Positions 15,727 through 26,127 are shown, counted from the stretch's first letter. The stretch is 64,000 nucleotides of DNA from Coprobacillus cateniformis (GCF_009767585.1 NZ_WSNW01000001.1:3494041-3558040), one strand, 5' to 3'. Numbers and translations are program-made. Notes: generated by a model not told the origin, from the letters alone.

Positions 15727-17160
15727 TTATTTCGTTCTTTCTTTGAGTAATTGAATCAATATTTGATTAGCAATTTTTGGATTCGCCTGTCCACCTGTAT
15801 TCTTCATAATCTGTCCAACCAAAAATCCAACAGCACGATCTTTTCCAGCTGCAAAATCCTGAATAGATTGCGCATTATTATCTAAGATTTCATTTATGAT
15901 TATTTTTAACTGTTCAGGATCTGATATTTGTTTCATTCCTTTTTCTTCAATAATAATCTCTGGATCTTTTCCTTCAGCCATTAAACATTCAAAAACTTTT
16001 TTTGCTTGTTTAGAAGAAATCGTTCCATCTTGAATAAAAGTAATCATTTTCCCTAAGTATTGAGGTGTTAGTTTTGTTTCACTAATTGCTAAATTTTCCT
16101 TATTTAAATATGCTTGAACTTCACCTAACAACCAATTACATACAAGTTTATATTCCTGGCAAGTTTGAATTGCTGCTTCATAAAAATCAGAAATTGCTTT
16201 ATTTGAAACAAGAATATGTGCATCTGTCTTAGGTAATCCATATTGGTTAATATAAACTTTCTCTCTCTCATCTGCCATCATAGGCAGGTTGTCTTTAATT
16301 TGCATAACCCATTGATGATCGAGACGAATTGGTAAAATATTAGGTTCTGTATAATATTTATAATCAACAGCATCCCCTTTAGCACGCATCATAACTGTTT
16401 CTCTGCTATCTTCATCAAAACGACGTGTTTCCTGCAGCACTTCACCACCCTGAATTAAAACTTTTTCTTGTCTCAATGCTTCAAATTCAATTGCTTTTTG
16501 AACATTAGAAATCGAATTTAAGTTTTTAATTTCAGTACGAATCCCAAATTTTTCACTACCATATGGGCGAAGAGAAATATTCACATCACAACGCATAGAC
16601 CCCTCTTCCATCTTTGCATCAGAGACATCTGTATAAAGGAATACTTGTCTCAATTTTTCTAAATAAGCAGCTGCTTGAGCACCATTGCGAATATTTGGTC
16701 TTGTAACAATTTCAATTAATGGAATACCCGCACGGTTATAATCTATTAATGAATAATCATCAAAATGGAATTGCTTAGCTGTGTCTTCTTCCATATGCAA
16801 TCTTTCAATTTCAACACGTGTTACGACACCATCAACCTCTATATCCAAATATCCATTTCTACCAATTGGCCTTTTATCTTGTGTAATTTGAAAACCTTTT
16901 GGTAAATCTGAATAATAATAATTTTTACGATCAAAGCATAATAATTCATCAATCTCCATGTGTAATGCATGACAAACACGAATAGCAAATTCAACACCAC
17001 GTTTATTTAAAACTGGCATTGTTCCTGTCATCCCCATATCAACTTCATTCACTTTTGTATTTGGTTCTTCACCAAATGTCACAGGAGCAGCTGAAAACAT
17101 CTTTGAATTTGTTTGTAACTCACAGTGAACTTCCAACCCAATAACTTGTTCAAAATTCAT
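15727..17160 (-). CDS. gatB: Asp-tRNA(Asn)/Glu-tRNA(Gln) amidotransferase subunit B
   Basis: GatB binds the mischarged tRNA and activates it by phosphorylation, then passes it ammonia from GatA. The start MNFEQVIGLEVHCELQTNSKMF at 17160 follows GGAGGGG; the 21-codon in-frame extension is discarded as it overlaps gatA. Signature pieces are YYSDLPKGFQITQ and SMRCDVNISLRP; the C-terminal YqeY-like tail ends in ILIQLLKERTK. Length 477 is normal. It is the last gene of gatCAB. Confidence 0.95.
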   Translation of the reverse strand: MNFEQVIGLEVHCELQTNSKMFSAAPVTFGEEPNTKVNEVDMGMTGTMPVLNKRGVEFAIRVCHALHMEIDELLCFDRKNYYYSDLPKGFQITQDKRPIGRNGYLDIEVDGVVTRVEIERLHMEEDTAKQFHFDDYSLIDYNRAGIPLIEIVTRPNIRNGAQAAAYLEKLRQVFLYTDVSDAKMEEGSMRCDVNISLRPYGSEKFGIRTEIKNLNSISNVQKAIEFEALRQEKVLIQGGEVLQETRRFDEDSRETVMMRAKGDAVDYKYYTEPNILPIRLDHQWVMQIKDNLPMMADEREKVYINQYGLPKTDAHILVSNKAISDFYEAAIQTCQEYKLVCNWLLGEVQAYLNKENLAISETKLTPQYLGKMITFIQDGTISSKQAKKVFECLMAEGKDPEIIIEEKGMKQISDPEQLKIIINEILDNNAQSIQDFAAGKDRAVGFLVGQIMKNTGGQANPKIANQILIQLLKERTK

Positions 17161-17162
17161 GT

Positions 17163-18605
17163 TTACCCCTCCCTCGAAAATTGATTCTTTAATCCTAACG
17201 CATTTTCTAACGCATAAGCACAATTGAAAACGGTTTGTTCTTCAAAGACACGTCCCATAACATTTATCGCAATAGGCATATGATCAACAAAGCCACTTGG
17301 TAACGACAAACTTGGTAAACCAGCAAAATTTCCTAATGATAAATGGTTCTCCAAAATCAGATATTCATCACTCAATCGATCATCAGTTGCTTCATCTACT
17401 TTTGGTGCAACACTACCACCATTTGGTGTTAAAATAATATCATAATTGTTGTATATCTTGTTTAACTCTGCAACAATTAATCTTCTGACTCTTTGCGCTT
17501 TTCTAAACATTCTCTCTTGATTTTCAGTTGCTAAAGCAAGGTTTCCAAGAATAAAGCGACGCTTGATATGATCACCAAATCCATGTGTACGTGAATTGAT
17601 CATAATATCATCTGTTGATTCACCATCTTGTCTATTACCATATTTAATACCATCTAAGCAAGAATGATTACTTGTTGCTTCTGAATTAGAGATAATTGTA
17701 TATGTAGGAAGCAATGTTCTCATCAATTCCACAGGCATTGTAACTTCTTCAACAATAGCTCCCAAATCTTTATATGTTTGAATAACCTTCTCAAAATTGG
17801 TTTTAATTTCAACATTTCTAATTTCATCACTCACTGATTTAAGAACTGCAATTTTCATTCCACGAATGTCATCAGTTAAATTCTTAATATAACAAGGGAC
17901 TTCTTTTTGACTTGAAGTCATATCACGATCATCTCGTCCAGCCAATGCTTCAATCACAATTGCCATATCTCTCACATTTCGTGTAAATGCACCTACAGTA
18001 TCTAAACTTGAAGCATATGGAATAACACCATAACGTGAAATACGTCCCCACGTTGGTTTAAAACCGACAATTCCACAGAATCCAGCTGGTTTACGAATGG
18101 AATCACCAGTATCACTTCCTAAAGCAAAAGGAACAACACCACTTCCTACAAGAGCTGCACTTCCACCTGAAGATCCACCCGCGATGCGTGATGAATCCCA
18201 TGGATTATAGACTGGTCCTGTTAATGCTGACTTGTTGGTTCCACCCATTGCCAGTTCATCCATACTCGCTTTCCCAACTAAACAAACACCTTCTTGACTT
18301 AATAAATCAACAACATGAGCATTATAAATAGGTACATAATTTTCTAACATACGACTAGATGCAGTTGTCTGAATTCCTTTTGTATTATAATTATCCTTCA
18401 AAACATAAGGGATACCACTTAGTAACTCTTTAAAATCAGCTTGTTCTAAATCTTGATATGCTTTCGTCTTTGTTATTGTTACAAAAGCATTCAATCTATT
18501 TTGTTGAATATCAATTTCTTTAAATAATTCATCATAATATGCTTTTGCATCCAATTCTCCAGAAGAGAATAAATGATGAAGTTCTTCTATACTATATTGA
18601 ATCAT
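17163..18605 (-). CDS. gatA: Asp-tRNA(Asn)/Glu-tRNA(Gln) amidotransferase subunit A (glutaminase)
   Basis: This is an amidase-signature enzyme of 480 residues. The catalytic Lys is in VLKDNYNTKG, followed by the Ser-rich loop GGSSGGS and the Ser in GSDTGDSIRKPAGFCG. The loop reads TGDSIRKPA where Bacillus enzymes usually have TGGSIRQPA; I recall this variant from Mollicute-like relatives. It releases ammonia from glutamine for GatB. It abuts gatC with no gap and precedes gatB by two bases. Confidence 0.95.
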   Translation of the reverse strand: MIQYSIEELHHLFSSGELDAKAYYDELFKEIDIQQNRLNAFVTITKTKAYQDLEQADFKELLSGIPYVLKDNYNTKGIQTTASSRMLENYVPIYNAHVVDLLSQEGVCLVGKASMDELAMGGTNKSALTGPVYNPWDSSRIAGGSSGGSAALVGSGVVPFALGSDTGDSIRKPAGFCGIVGFKPTWGRISRYGVIPYASSLDTVGAFTRNVRDMAIVIEALAGRDDRDMTSSQKEVPCYIKNLTDDIRGMKIAVLKSVSDEIRNVEIKTNFEKVIQTYKDLGAIVEEVTMPVELMRTLLPTYTIISNSEATSNHSCLDGIKYGNRQDGESTDDIMINSRTHGFGDHIKRRFILGNLALATENQERMFRKAQRVRRLIVAELNKIYNNYDIILTPNGGSVAPKVDEATDDRLSDEYLILENHLSLGNFAGLPSLSLPSGFVDHMPIAINVMGRVFEEQTVFNCAYALENALGLKNQFSREG

Positions 18606-18896
18606 TTATCCCACCACCTTTGGTACTTTGATTTGATTTTCTTGCACATCATGTGCATTTTTTAAAGCATCTTCTCTACTTATAATATGATCAGCTACAT
18701 CTTCTCTTAAGAATGTTGTTTCAATTTCATAAGGAAAAGCAAGCGGTTCAATCCCCTCAGTATCAATAGCTTCAAGAGCCTGAACATGGCTCATAAAAAC
18801 ATTATACTCTTCTAGGAGTGCTGGCATTTCTGCATCACTCACATTAAACATTGTTTTACGTCCTAATTCTTTTAACATTTTCTCTGTATCATTCAT
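18606..18896 (-). CDS. gatC: Asp-tRNA(Asn)/Glu-tRNA(Gln) amidotransferase subunit C
   Basis: This 96-residue helical protein needed for GatA folding has a hydrophobic helix region around LLEEYNVFMSHVQALEAID, then EGIEPLAFP, LREDVAD and a C-terminal IKVPKVVG, all typical of GatC. Its stop adjoins the gatA start, and it lies 11 bases downstream of camS. Confidence 0.92.
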   Translation of the reverse strand: MNDTEKMLKELGRKTMFNVSDAEMPALLEEYNVFMSHVQALEAIDTEGIEPLAFPYEIETTFLREDVADHIISREDALKNAHDVQENQIKVPKVVG

Positions 18897-18907
18897 ACAT
18901 ATTCCTC

Positions 18908-19984
18908 CTAATACAAGTACGTACTCTTACTGCTTTGCCCTTTATCTTTTACAATAACTGCCTGTAATTGATCTTGTGAATTCACTAAGACGGATATCTG
19001 AAAATCATAAGTGAATTTTGTATCTATTGCATCAGCAATAATAGAAGTCAAATACATTAACTCTGTAGATGATTTTATATTTAAATTGGCATTAATAACC
19101 ATAGATTGAATTTCATTATTCATGTATCGTGCTTCTCCTACAAAACCAACAGCCTCAGTTGCAGCGTTTTTAACAGTTCTTTTAATGGTTTCAAAATCAG
19201 CAAATGTTGTTTTATCTAGTTGCTCAGCACGCTCACTTGTAAATAATACATTTTCATGGTTCACTTTATTAATTTCGCCAACGTCTTTTTGACAATAACT
19301 TTTTAAAATATAATTTCCATCAACGCTACTCGTTGCAGTGTTAGTCGCTTTATACACTGTAATCAGAATAGGTAAATCTTTAACTTTTTTAAACTCATCT
19401 GCTTGTCTAATGACATTATAAAATTTCTGAATACATTCTCTCCCATAACTTTCAATATCACTATTACTCATGGGCTCTGCCAAAACACTATTATCACTAT
19501 TTCGCGGTTCTATGATTAATGAAAATGAAATTCCTTTGAGTGTATATCCTTTTCCATCTTTAACAAAATAATCCTGTTCCTGAACATTTTGGAGCATAAT
19601 GGGATCTTTGATACCACCAATTGTTGTCCCTGATGCAGGTTGCAAAGAATAATCACTCTTTCTTTTAACCAGTTCATTTTTCAATGATAATTTCAAATAT
19701 TGTCCTTCACTCATATAGTGATTTGATGTAGAGAAATAATCAGAAGAGAGAATCTGTAGCCCTCTTCCAATTGTCTTAAAATCACTTGTTGCTCCATAAT
19801 CAAGATAAAAACCTTCTCTAAGTTCACTGTCACCACTCTCAGTTTTAATAATCTTGTAATATGAATCGTCAAAGGAATCCATCGTTGCAGTATCTGTATT
19901 GGTTTGTTCCTGAACAGATTCTTTAGCACGATGACATCCAACCAGTAACGTTAATGCCATACATGCGAGAATTAATTTTTTCAT
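18908..19984 (-). CDS. camS: CamS family sex-pheromone-precursor lipoprotein
   Basis: The signal peptide MKKLILACMALTLLVGC ends in a lipobox (LVGC), giving a lipid-anchored surface protein of 358 residues. The body matches CamS/YerH, whose cleaved signal peptide yields a pheromone in Enterococcus and Staphylococcus; the body's own role is unclear. It overlaps ligA by four bases. Position between ligA and gatC is the conserved Bacillus one and supports the call. Confidence 0.88.
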   Translation of the reverse strand: MKKLILACMALTLLVGCHRAKESVQEQTNTDTATMDSFDDSYYKIIKTESGDSELREGFYLDYGATSDFKTIGRGLQILSSDYFSTSNHYMSEGQYLKLSLKNELVKRKSDYSLQPASGTTIGGIKDPIMLQNVQEQDYFVKDGKGYTLKGISFSLIIEPRNSDNSVLAEPMSNSDIESYGRECIQKFYNVIRQADEFKKVKDLPILITVYKATNTATSSVDGNYILKSYCQKDVGEINKVNHENVLFTSERAEQLDKTTFADFETIKRTVKNAATEAVGFVGEARYMNNEIQSMVINANLNIKSSTELMYLTSIIADAIDTKFTYDFQISVLVNSQDQLQAVIVKDKGQSSKSTYLY

Positions 19985-21969
19985 AGATTAACCTCCTTTC
20001 TAAATTCTTCCTCAGTTAAGACTGTAACACCTAGTTGATTGGCTTTTTCTAATTTGCTTCCTGCATCACGTCCACAAATTAAGAAATCAGTATTTTTAGA
20101 GACACTTCCTGTAACATTAGCTCCAAGCCTTGCTAAATAATCCTTCATCTCTTTACGAGTCATCAATTCAAGTGTTCCAGTAATGCAAACTGTTTGACCA
20201 TTAAATATACTTTCCTGTAACAAAGTTGTTTCTTTCAAATAGTTCATATTTAATCCTAAAGCCTTTAAATTCATAAGAAGTTCAAGACTGGCTGGGTCAT
20301 TTCTAAAATGATTAATTGATTGTACAATCGTTTCACCTACATCTTTGATGGATAACAATTTTGCTGTGCTCGCCTCAAGCATTGCATCAATACTTTTAAA
20401 TTCCTTAGATAAATTATCAGCCATCTTAGCTCCAATCCCTTTGATACCAAGACCAAACAATAATTTTTCCATTGAATTTTCTTTACTTTTTTCAATAGCC
20501 GCAACCAAATTATCCATAGATTTCTTTCCAAAACCTTCAATATCCATGATCTCTTGTTCATGTTTATATAAATCATAAATATCTTCAATATTTTTTACAA
20601 AGCCTAAATTATAAAATTGCTCAATAATCTTTTCGCCTAATCCTTCAATATTCATTGCATCTCTTGAAGCAAAGTGAATAATACGTTCAATCTTTTTAAA
20701 ATCACATTGATCGTTTAAACAATAATAAGCAGCTTCATTATCTTTTCTAACCAATCGACTTCCACAATGAGGACAGTATTCAATCATTTTGAATTTCTCT
20801 TCACTTCCATCACGACGTTCTTTTAAAGAACGAACAACTTCAGGGATAACATCTCCTGCTTTTCTCACAACAACATAATCACCTATACGAATATCTTTGT
20901 TTTTGACATTATCTTCATTATGTAAAGTGGCACGTTGAACTGTACTTCCTGCAACACGAACTGGTTCTAATATAGCATTAGGTGTAATTTGTCCCGTTCT
21001 ACCAATCGTAAAAATAATATCTTTGAGTTTTGTAACAACTTCCTCTGCAGGAAACTTGTATGCAATTGCCCATTTTGGAACTTTAGCTGTATATCCCAAA
21101 CGAACTTGTTCTTCAAGATTATTGACCTTTATAACAATTCCATCAATTTCATAAGGCAAAGTATCACGTTTTTCTGTCATCTCTTGGATAAATGCCCAGA
21201 CATCTTGAATATCAGAAGAAACATGTGTCATAGGATTTGTTTTAAAACCTAATTCTTTAATATAATCTAAAGCTTCTTTATGGGTTGTACACCCCACTTC
21301 TGTTGCAGTTGGAACCATATATAGAAAAGCATCTAGCTTTCGCTTAGCAGCTATTGTTGAATCAAGTTGACGAACGCTTCCAGCTGCTGCATTACGAGGA
21401 TTGGCAAATAATGCCTCTCCTGCTTTCGCTCTTTCTTCATTCAATTCATTAAATGATTTTTTAGGCATAAATATTTCGCCACGCACTTCAAAATCACCAT
21501 CATAATCAATCGTTAAAGGAATTGACTTGATTGTTTTGACATTATGTGTAATATCTTCTCCAACAGTTCCATCTCCACGTGTAGCTGCATAATCTAGACG
21601 TCCATCAGCATAAACAAGTGAGACAGCCAAACCATCTATTTTTAATTCACAAACATATTCAACATTTGGATACGTCTCACGAACTCGTTCATCAAATGCC
21701 ATCAATTCATCTTCATTAAAGATATTACCAAGTGATAACATCATTCTTTCATGAGTAATCTTTGTAAAACTATCTAAAACCTGTCCTCCAACACGTTGAC
21801 TTGGAGAATCAGCAGTTAGCCATTCTGGATGTTGATTTTCAATTGCTTGTAGTTCTTGCATTAAGCGATCATACTCCTGATCACTTACTGAAGGATTATC
21901 CAAAACATAATACTGATAATTATATTCATTAAGTAATTTTTTAATTTCTATCAATCTTTCAAAAGTCAT
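19981..21969 (-). CDS. ligA: NAD-dependent DNA ligase LigA
   Basis: It seals nicks in DNA using NAD. Domains in order: Ia (YYVLDNPSVSDQEYD), adenylation domain with nucleophile Lys in CELKIDG (about residue 110), OB fold, four-Cys zinc finger (CPHC...CLNDQC), HhH repeats and a C-terminal BRCT domain (FNGQTVCITGTLELMTR). The start MTFERLIE at 21969 is preferred because GGAG lies nine bases upstream; the frame also opens at 21984. Length is about 662, normal. Confidence 0.95.
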   Translation of the reverse strand: MTFERLIEIKKLLNEYNYQYYVLDNPSVSDQEYDRLMQELQAIENQHPEWLTADSPSQRVGGQVLDSFTKITHERMMLSLGNIFNEDELMAFDERVRETYPNVEYVCELKIDGLAVSLVYADGRLDYAATRGDGTVGEDITHNVKTIKSIPLTIDYDGDFEVRGEIFMPKKSFNELNEERAKAGEALFANPRNAAAGSVRQLDSTIAAKRKLDAFLYMVPTATEVGCTTHKEALDYIKELGFKTNPMTHVSSDIQDVWAFIQEMTEKRDTLPYEIDGIVIKVNNLEEQVRLGYTAKVPKWAIAYKFPAEEVVTKLKDIIFTIGRTGQITPNAILEPVRVAGSTVQRATLHNEDNVKNKDIRIGDYVVVRKAGDVIPEVVRSLKERRDGSEEKFKMIEYCPHCGSRLVRKDNEAAYYCLNDQCDFKKIERIIHFASRDAMNIEGLGEKIIEQFYNLGFVKNIEDIYDLYKHEQEIMDIEGFGKKSMDNLVAAIEKSKENSMEKLLFGLGIKGIGAKMADNLSKEFKSIDAMLEASTAKLLSIKDVGETIVQSINHFRNDPASLELLMNLKALGLNMNYLKETTLLQESIFNGQTVCITGTLELMTRKEMKDYLARLGANVTGSVSKNTDFLICGRDAGSKLEKANQLGVTVLTEEEFRKEVNL

Positions 21970-22163
21970 CTCAGTACACTCCATTTCACTTGCTCATTAT
22001 AACAAAAATACCTATTGAATAAAACCATAAACATCAAAAAAATATGATTCTCAATATTTCTTTGATTTCTATAGAATATCACAATATTGTTCCCTATTTC
22101 TTAAGAAATTATAAATATGAATACACTTCTCAACTTATCTTTTAAAAAATTTGTATTTTTACA

Positions 22164-22205
22164 TAAAAAGATGAAAATAAGTGTAGTTAAACTTATCTTC
22201 ATCTT
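22164..22205 (-). terminator. Terminator of pcrA
   Basis: On the minus strand AAGATGAAGATAAGT pairs with CTTATTTTCATCTT and a TTTTTAT tract follows. It separates pcrA from ligA, so ligA should have its own promoter in the 22000-22160 region. Confidence 0.7.
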
Positions 22206-22211
22206 GCTCAA

Positions 22212-24359
22212 CTAATTCGATAACTTCTTCAATGCCTTATGATGGGCCATTAATGTTTTGATTCCATAAGGAACAGAGAATGCTATATCTAATGTATTCC
22301 CATTAACTTTAACGATAACACCTTTACCAAAAGCTTCATGTTCTACAAAATCTCCCTGTTTCCATTCATCTACCTCATTATCTCCTATCATTTCTTCAAC
22401 AGTAGGTCCTAAATGTAAATATTCTTTAGGTTTAAACTTCGAAGGATTCCCTGCATGTTCAACCTTATCACTGCCAATTTCATCAATAAATTGAGATGCC
22501 ATCTTAGGAGAATTTGTAATAAAATTAAAACCTTGGCTATCAGTTAAATAAAGACGTTTTTTAGCACGTGTAAAAGCGACATAAGCCAAACGACGTTCTT
22601 CCTCCATGCCATCATCACCACTTTCAGAAACACTTCTAAAACTTGGGAATACATCTTGTGATAATCCAACGACAAAGACATAATTAAATTCTAATCCTTT
22701 TGCCATATGTATACTCATTAGTGATACATATTCGTCATCAAAAACATCATCTTGAGAAGTATATAAAGCAATATCCTGTAAATAACTTTCAAATGTTGGT
22801 GTATCAGGATGCGTATTCATATAATTTGCAATAGATGCTTTTAATTCCATAAGGTTTTGAATACGATTATCATCTTGATCATTTCTTAACATTTCAAAAT
22901 AACCAACATCCCCCAATAACTTTTCAAAGACATCTGGCAAAGAGAGACTAGATGCTTTTGCATTCTCAATACATTTCACAAATTCAATCAATTGCTTCTT
23001 GGCTTTCCCAGACAAACCTATCTCATCTGAAAAAGTTGTTAAAGCTTCATAATTAGAAATACCATATTCTATTGCAACATTTTGAATTCTTTCTAATGTC
23101 TTTGCACCAACGCCACGAGAAGGCACATTGACAATTCTTTCAAAAGAAAGATCATCTTGATTAACCATCAAACGAATATAACTTAAAGCATCTTTGATCT
23201 CCTTACGATTGAAGAATTTTAATCCACCAAATATTCTATAATCAATTTGTCTTTGAATTAATTTTTGTTCAAAAGAACGTGATAGGTAGTTCGCACGATA
23301 GAGAATCGCAAAATCATGATAGTTAACACCTTCTTCTTTATGAATAATTTCTTCAATGGTATCACATACAAAGTTTGCTTCTGCTTCTTCATCAACCCCT
23401 GAATAATGTAAAACCTTAGGTCCATCATCTAATTCAGTGAATAATTCTTTTTCCATTCTATTTTTATTTTTTCTAATAAGATTGTTAGAAATATCTAAAA
23501 TTGTTTTGGTTGATCGATAATTTTGATCAAGAATAACTGTTTTGGTATCAGGGAAATCTTTATCAAAATTCATAATAAAATGAATATCAGACCCCCTAAA
23601 TGAATAAATTGTTTGATCTGGATCACCAACCACACATAGTACTGCTTGTCCTGATAAATATTTGATGAGTTTGTAATCAACTTCGCTGACATCCTGGAAC
23701 TCATCAACATGAATATATTGAAAACGTCTCTGCCATCTTTCTAAAATCTCAGGAAAGTTTTCAAAAAGCTCTACCGTCTTCAGTAAAAGATCATCAAAAT
23801 CCAACATGAAATGCTCTTCTTTATATTTTTCATAATCATCATAAGCAATCGCCTTTTTTTGTTCACCAATATAGTCTCCCGCAAAAGACATCGCTCTTTC
23901 AGGTGAAACACCTGCAATCTTATATGCAGAAATATAATGAATGCAACTTTTCAAGCTAATTGTTTTAGAATCTATTTGACGCTCTTTGAATATTTTCTTT
24001 AATAAAGACTTTTGATCCTCTTCATCCATAATAATAAAGTTATTTGGATAATTTAATGCTCTAATATTTTGTCTTAAAATACGTACACATAATGAGTGAA
24101 TAGTACATAACAGACTTCCCCCAGCATAATCACCTAATAAACCAATAACACGCTCTTTCATTTCATTTGCTGCTTTATTCGTAAATGTAATTGCTAAAAT
24201 ATGACGTGGTTCAATACCAACTTCTTCAATCAAATAAGCAATACGATATGTCAACACTCTTGTCTTTCCACTTCCAGCACCTGCAATTATACGCAAATGT
24301 GAATCCAAATATGTAGCTGCTTCTTTCTGTCTAGGGTTTAATAATTCATCTAAATTCAT
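22212..24359 (-). CDS. pcrA: ATP-dependent DNA helicase PcrA (UvrD/Rep family)
   Basis: This superfamily 1A 3'-5' helicase acts in repair and plasmid replication. All motifs are visible: Q motif LNPRQKEAA, Walker A AGAGSGKTR (residues 26-34), motif II VDEFQDVS, motif III GDPDQTIYSFRGS, motif IV QNYRST, motif V SIHMAKGLEF and motif VI EERRLAYVAFTRAK. The C-terminus has the PcrA-type tail GDFVEHEAFGKGVI. The 715-residue length is normal. It lies upstream of ligA as in Bacillus. Confidence 0.95.
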   Translation of the reverse strand: MNLDELLNPRQKEAATYLDSHLRIIAGAGSGKTRVLTYRIAYLIEEVGIEPRHILAITFTNKAANEMKERVIGLLGDYAGGSLLCTIHSLCVRILRQNIRALNYPNNFIIMDEEDQKSLLKKIFKERQIDSKTISLKSCIHYISAYKIAGVSPERAMSFAGDYIGEQKKAIAYDDYEKYKEEHFMLDFDDLLLKTVELFENFPEILERWQRRFQYIHVDEFQDVSEVDYKLIKYLSGQAVLCVVGDPDQTIYSFRGSDIHFIMNFDKDFPDTKTVILDQNYRSTKTILDISNNLIRKNKNRMEKELFTELDDGPKVLHYSGVDEEAEANFVCDTIEEIIHKEEGVNYHDFAILYRANYLSRSFEQKLIQRQIDYRIFGGLKFFNRKEIKDALSYIRLMVNQDDLSFERIVNVPSRGVGAKTLERIQNVAIEYGISNYEALTTFSDEIGLSGKAKKQLIEFVKCIENAKASSLSLPDVFEKLLGDVGYFEMLRNDQDDNRIQNLMELKASIANYMNTHPDTPTFESYLQDIALYTSQDDVFDDEYVSLMSIHMAKGLEFNYVFVVGLSQDVFPSFRSVSESGDDGMEEERRLAYVAFTRAKKRLYLTDSQGFNFITNSPKMASQFIDEIGSDKVEHAGNPSKFKPKEYLHLGPTVEEMIGDNEVDEWKQGDFVEHEAFGKGVIVKVNGNTLDIAFSVPYGIKTLMAHHKALKKLSN

Positions 24360-24382
24360 ATCATATCACTCCTCATTTTTTC

Positions 24383-24424
24383 ATTATAACAAAGATAAGT
24401 GATGAAATCTATCATCACTTATCT
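24383..24424 (-). promoter_or_regulatory. Perfect 13-base palindrome next to the pcrA -10 box
   Basis: Arms AGATAAGTGATGA and TCATCACTTATCT (24393-24405 and 24412-24424) are perfect. Immediately downstream on the minus strand come TTTGT and TATAAT (24388-24383), then the pcrA ribosome site GAGGAG. It may be a weak terminator for the ABC permease gene, or an operator covering the -35 region of the pcrA promoter. Confidence 0.5.
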
Positions 24425-24552
24425 AAAGATGAAAAATCCTAAATATTTATGTCAATAAATATGAATTGATTATTTTCTTCATCTCAATTTTTATATCTAC
24501 AAAATATAAAATTTCATTTATATAAAACAAGCCTATTCTTGACAAGAAATCT

Positions 24553-26127
24553 TTAATGATGAATTTTAAATGTGTCCCCTGCTTTTTTATAAACAAGAAT
24601 ACATGCAATAATACAATAACAAACACAAAAAACAATACAAATGATTCCAAATGAAAAAATCGGTAATGATAATTTTGTAAATGCAAAACAAATAACATAT
24701 GTTAACGAAACAATAATTGAATAAACTGGATTTTTCATTTCTGTATATGCATTATAGGGCTGTAAAAGGTAATATAAAATTAAATAATGTGTTGAAAAGA
24801 AAACGCTCATAGAAATAAGCGATACAAACGCAATCAGTGCATATGGCAATTGATGAAATCCACCACCTATGATTAAGGCAATCCCATAACCACCACCTAA
24901 TATAACCGTTGGTAATAGATTAATCTTAATCATCTCTCTTAAGCGAATTTGAAAGAGTTTCAATATATTTTTAGGAATACGATAAAATGTATAAGTCAGC
25001 ATAGAATGATCACAATTAATAAACATGGCTTGTGTCACACTCTTCGTTGTATTCATTAAATACATAAAAAATACAAAATATGGTAAATAGGTTGTCAGAA
25101 CTTTATATATATTAACTTTTAAAGATATATCTGCATGAAGCATAACGACAATCAATAAAACAGTTGCAGCCAAAACAATATAAGCCTGACGTTTTGCAGC
25201 ACGCCATAATATTTTTTTATGTCTTTTCATAAAGAGTTCATTAAAGTATTCAAACCCTGTTTTATGACTCATTATCTGTGTATCCATCGTCATCATCTTA
25301 CGATAAGAATCATTAACAAGATCTTGGGTATTCATATTGATGAGTGTGCTCACTCCTTTTAATAATTGATAACTAAAAGTATGATAACATGGATATTTAA
25401 AGATATAAATCATTCCCCATATACTCAAACATGCACTTGCGATGAATACCCCCATGAGTATACTTATAGGCATAACAATATTTAAAAATATCAATCCATA
25501 CCCCAATAATAAACATATAATACAAAAAGCAATAACACATGGAGAATTATTATTTTCAGTACGAACTCTATGATTCTTTTTGAAATCATTTAACCGATAA
25601 ACAGCAACAATAAGTTTTAAACCAACAATAGCAACTGTCAAAACACCAACAAACCAGATGGGATATTGTAACTCTATAGAAAGATAAAAAAGACAGGGAA
25701 GTAATCCAGCACAATGTCTTAAGAGTGTATATAAATATTGTGATAAAACAAATTGTCTACCATCCATTTTCATGAGAATCACAGCGTAATATTTATCCTT
25801 GGTTGGTTCAAATATACCTGTATTTAAAAAGGCTCCAATGATGCTCAAGAAAAATAATAATTGTAAAAATGATGATGTATTCATATGCCCAAACCATTCT
25901 AATGGCAGCATAAACATAAGAGTAAAATAAAGTATTTTTCCTAAAAAGATAGAAACCATTTCCCAAAGCACACTAACAATATTAGCAAACACTTTTAACC
26001 CATAATGTTTATATAAGGAATTTGGAAGGAGATGTTTCACAACCGGAATATGTTTCAAAGCATAAATAATGGTATTCACTCGATATGTACCTTTTAAACG
26101 ATAAGAAATCCTAAATGTCTTAAACAT
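24553..26127 (-). CDS. ABC transporter permease (multi-pass membrane protein)
   Basis: The protein has about 524 residues and ten or more hydrophobic segments, for example ILYFTLMFMLPLEWF, VIAFCIICLLLGYGLIFLNIV and FGIICIVFCVCYCIIACILVY. The fold resembles the EcsB/ABC-2-like exporters, though I cannot name a family. The Met at 26127 (MFKTFRISY) is preferred over the one at 26136 because the GGATGGAG site precedes it. It overlaps the ATPase gene by eight bases, so the two form one transporter. Substrate unknown. Confidence 0.75.
   Translation of the reverse strand: MFKTFRISYRLKGTYRVNTIIYALKHIPVVKHLLPNSLYKHYGLKVFANIVSVLWEMVSIFLGKILYFTLMFMLPLEWFGHMNTSSFLQLLFFLSIIGAFLNTGIFEPTKDKYYAVILMKMDGRQFVLSQYLYTLLRHCAGLLPCLFYLSIELQYPIWFVGVLTVAIVGLKLIVAVYRLNDFKKNHRVRTENNNSPCVIAFCIICLLLGYGLIFLNIVMPISILMGVFIASACLSIWGMIYIFKYPCYHTFSYQLLKGVSTLINMNTQDLVNDSYRKMMTMDTQIMSHKTGFEYFNELFMKRHKKILWRAAKRQAYIVLAATVLLIVVMLHADISLKVNIYKVLTTYLPYFVFFMYLMNTTKSVTQAMFINCDHSMLTYTFYRIPKNILKLFQIRLREMIKINLLPTVILGGGYGIALIIGGGFHQLPYALIAFVSLISMSVFFSTHYLILYYLLQPYNAYTEMKNPVYSIIVSLTYVICFAFTKLSLPIFSFGIICIVFCVCYCIIACILVYKKAGDTFKIHH

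Noticed and set aside
24447..24698. 83-codon minus-strand frame at the 3' end of the ABC permease
   Set aside because: Out-of-frame overlap with the permease C-terminus and no ribosome site.
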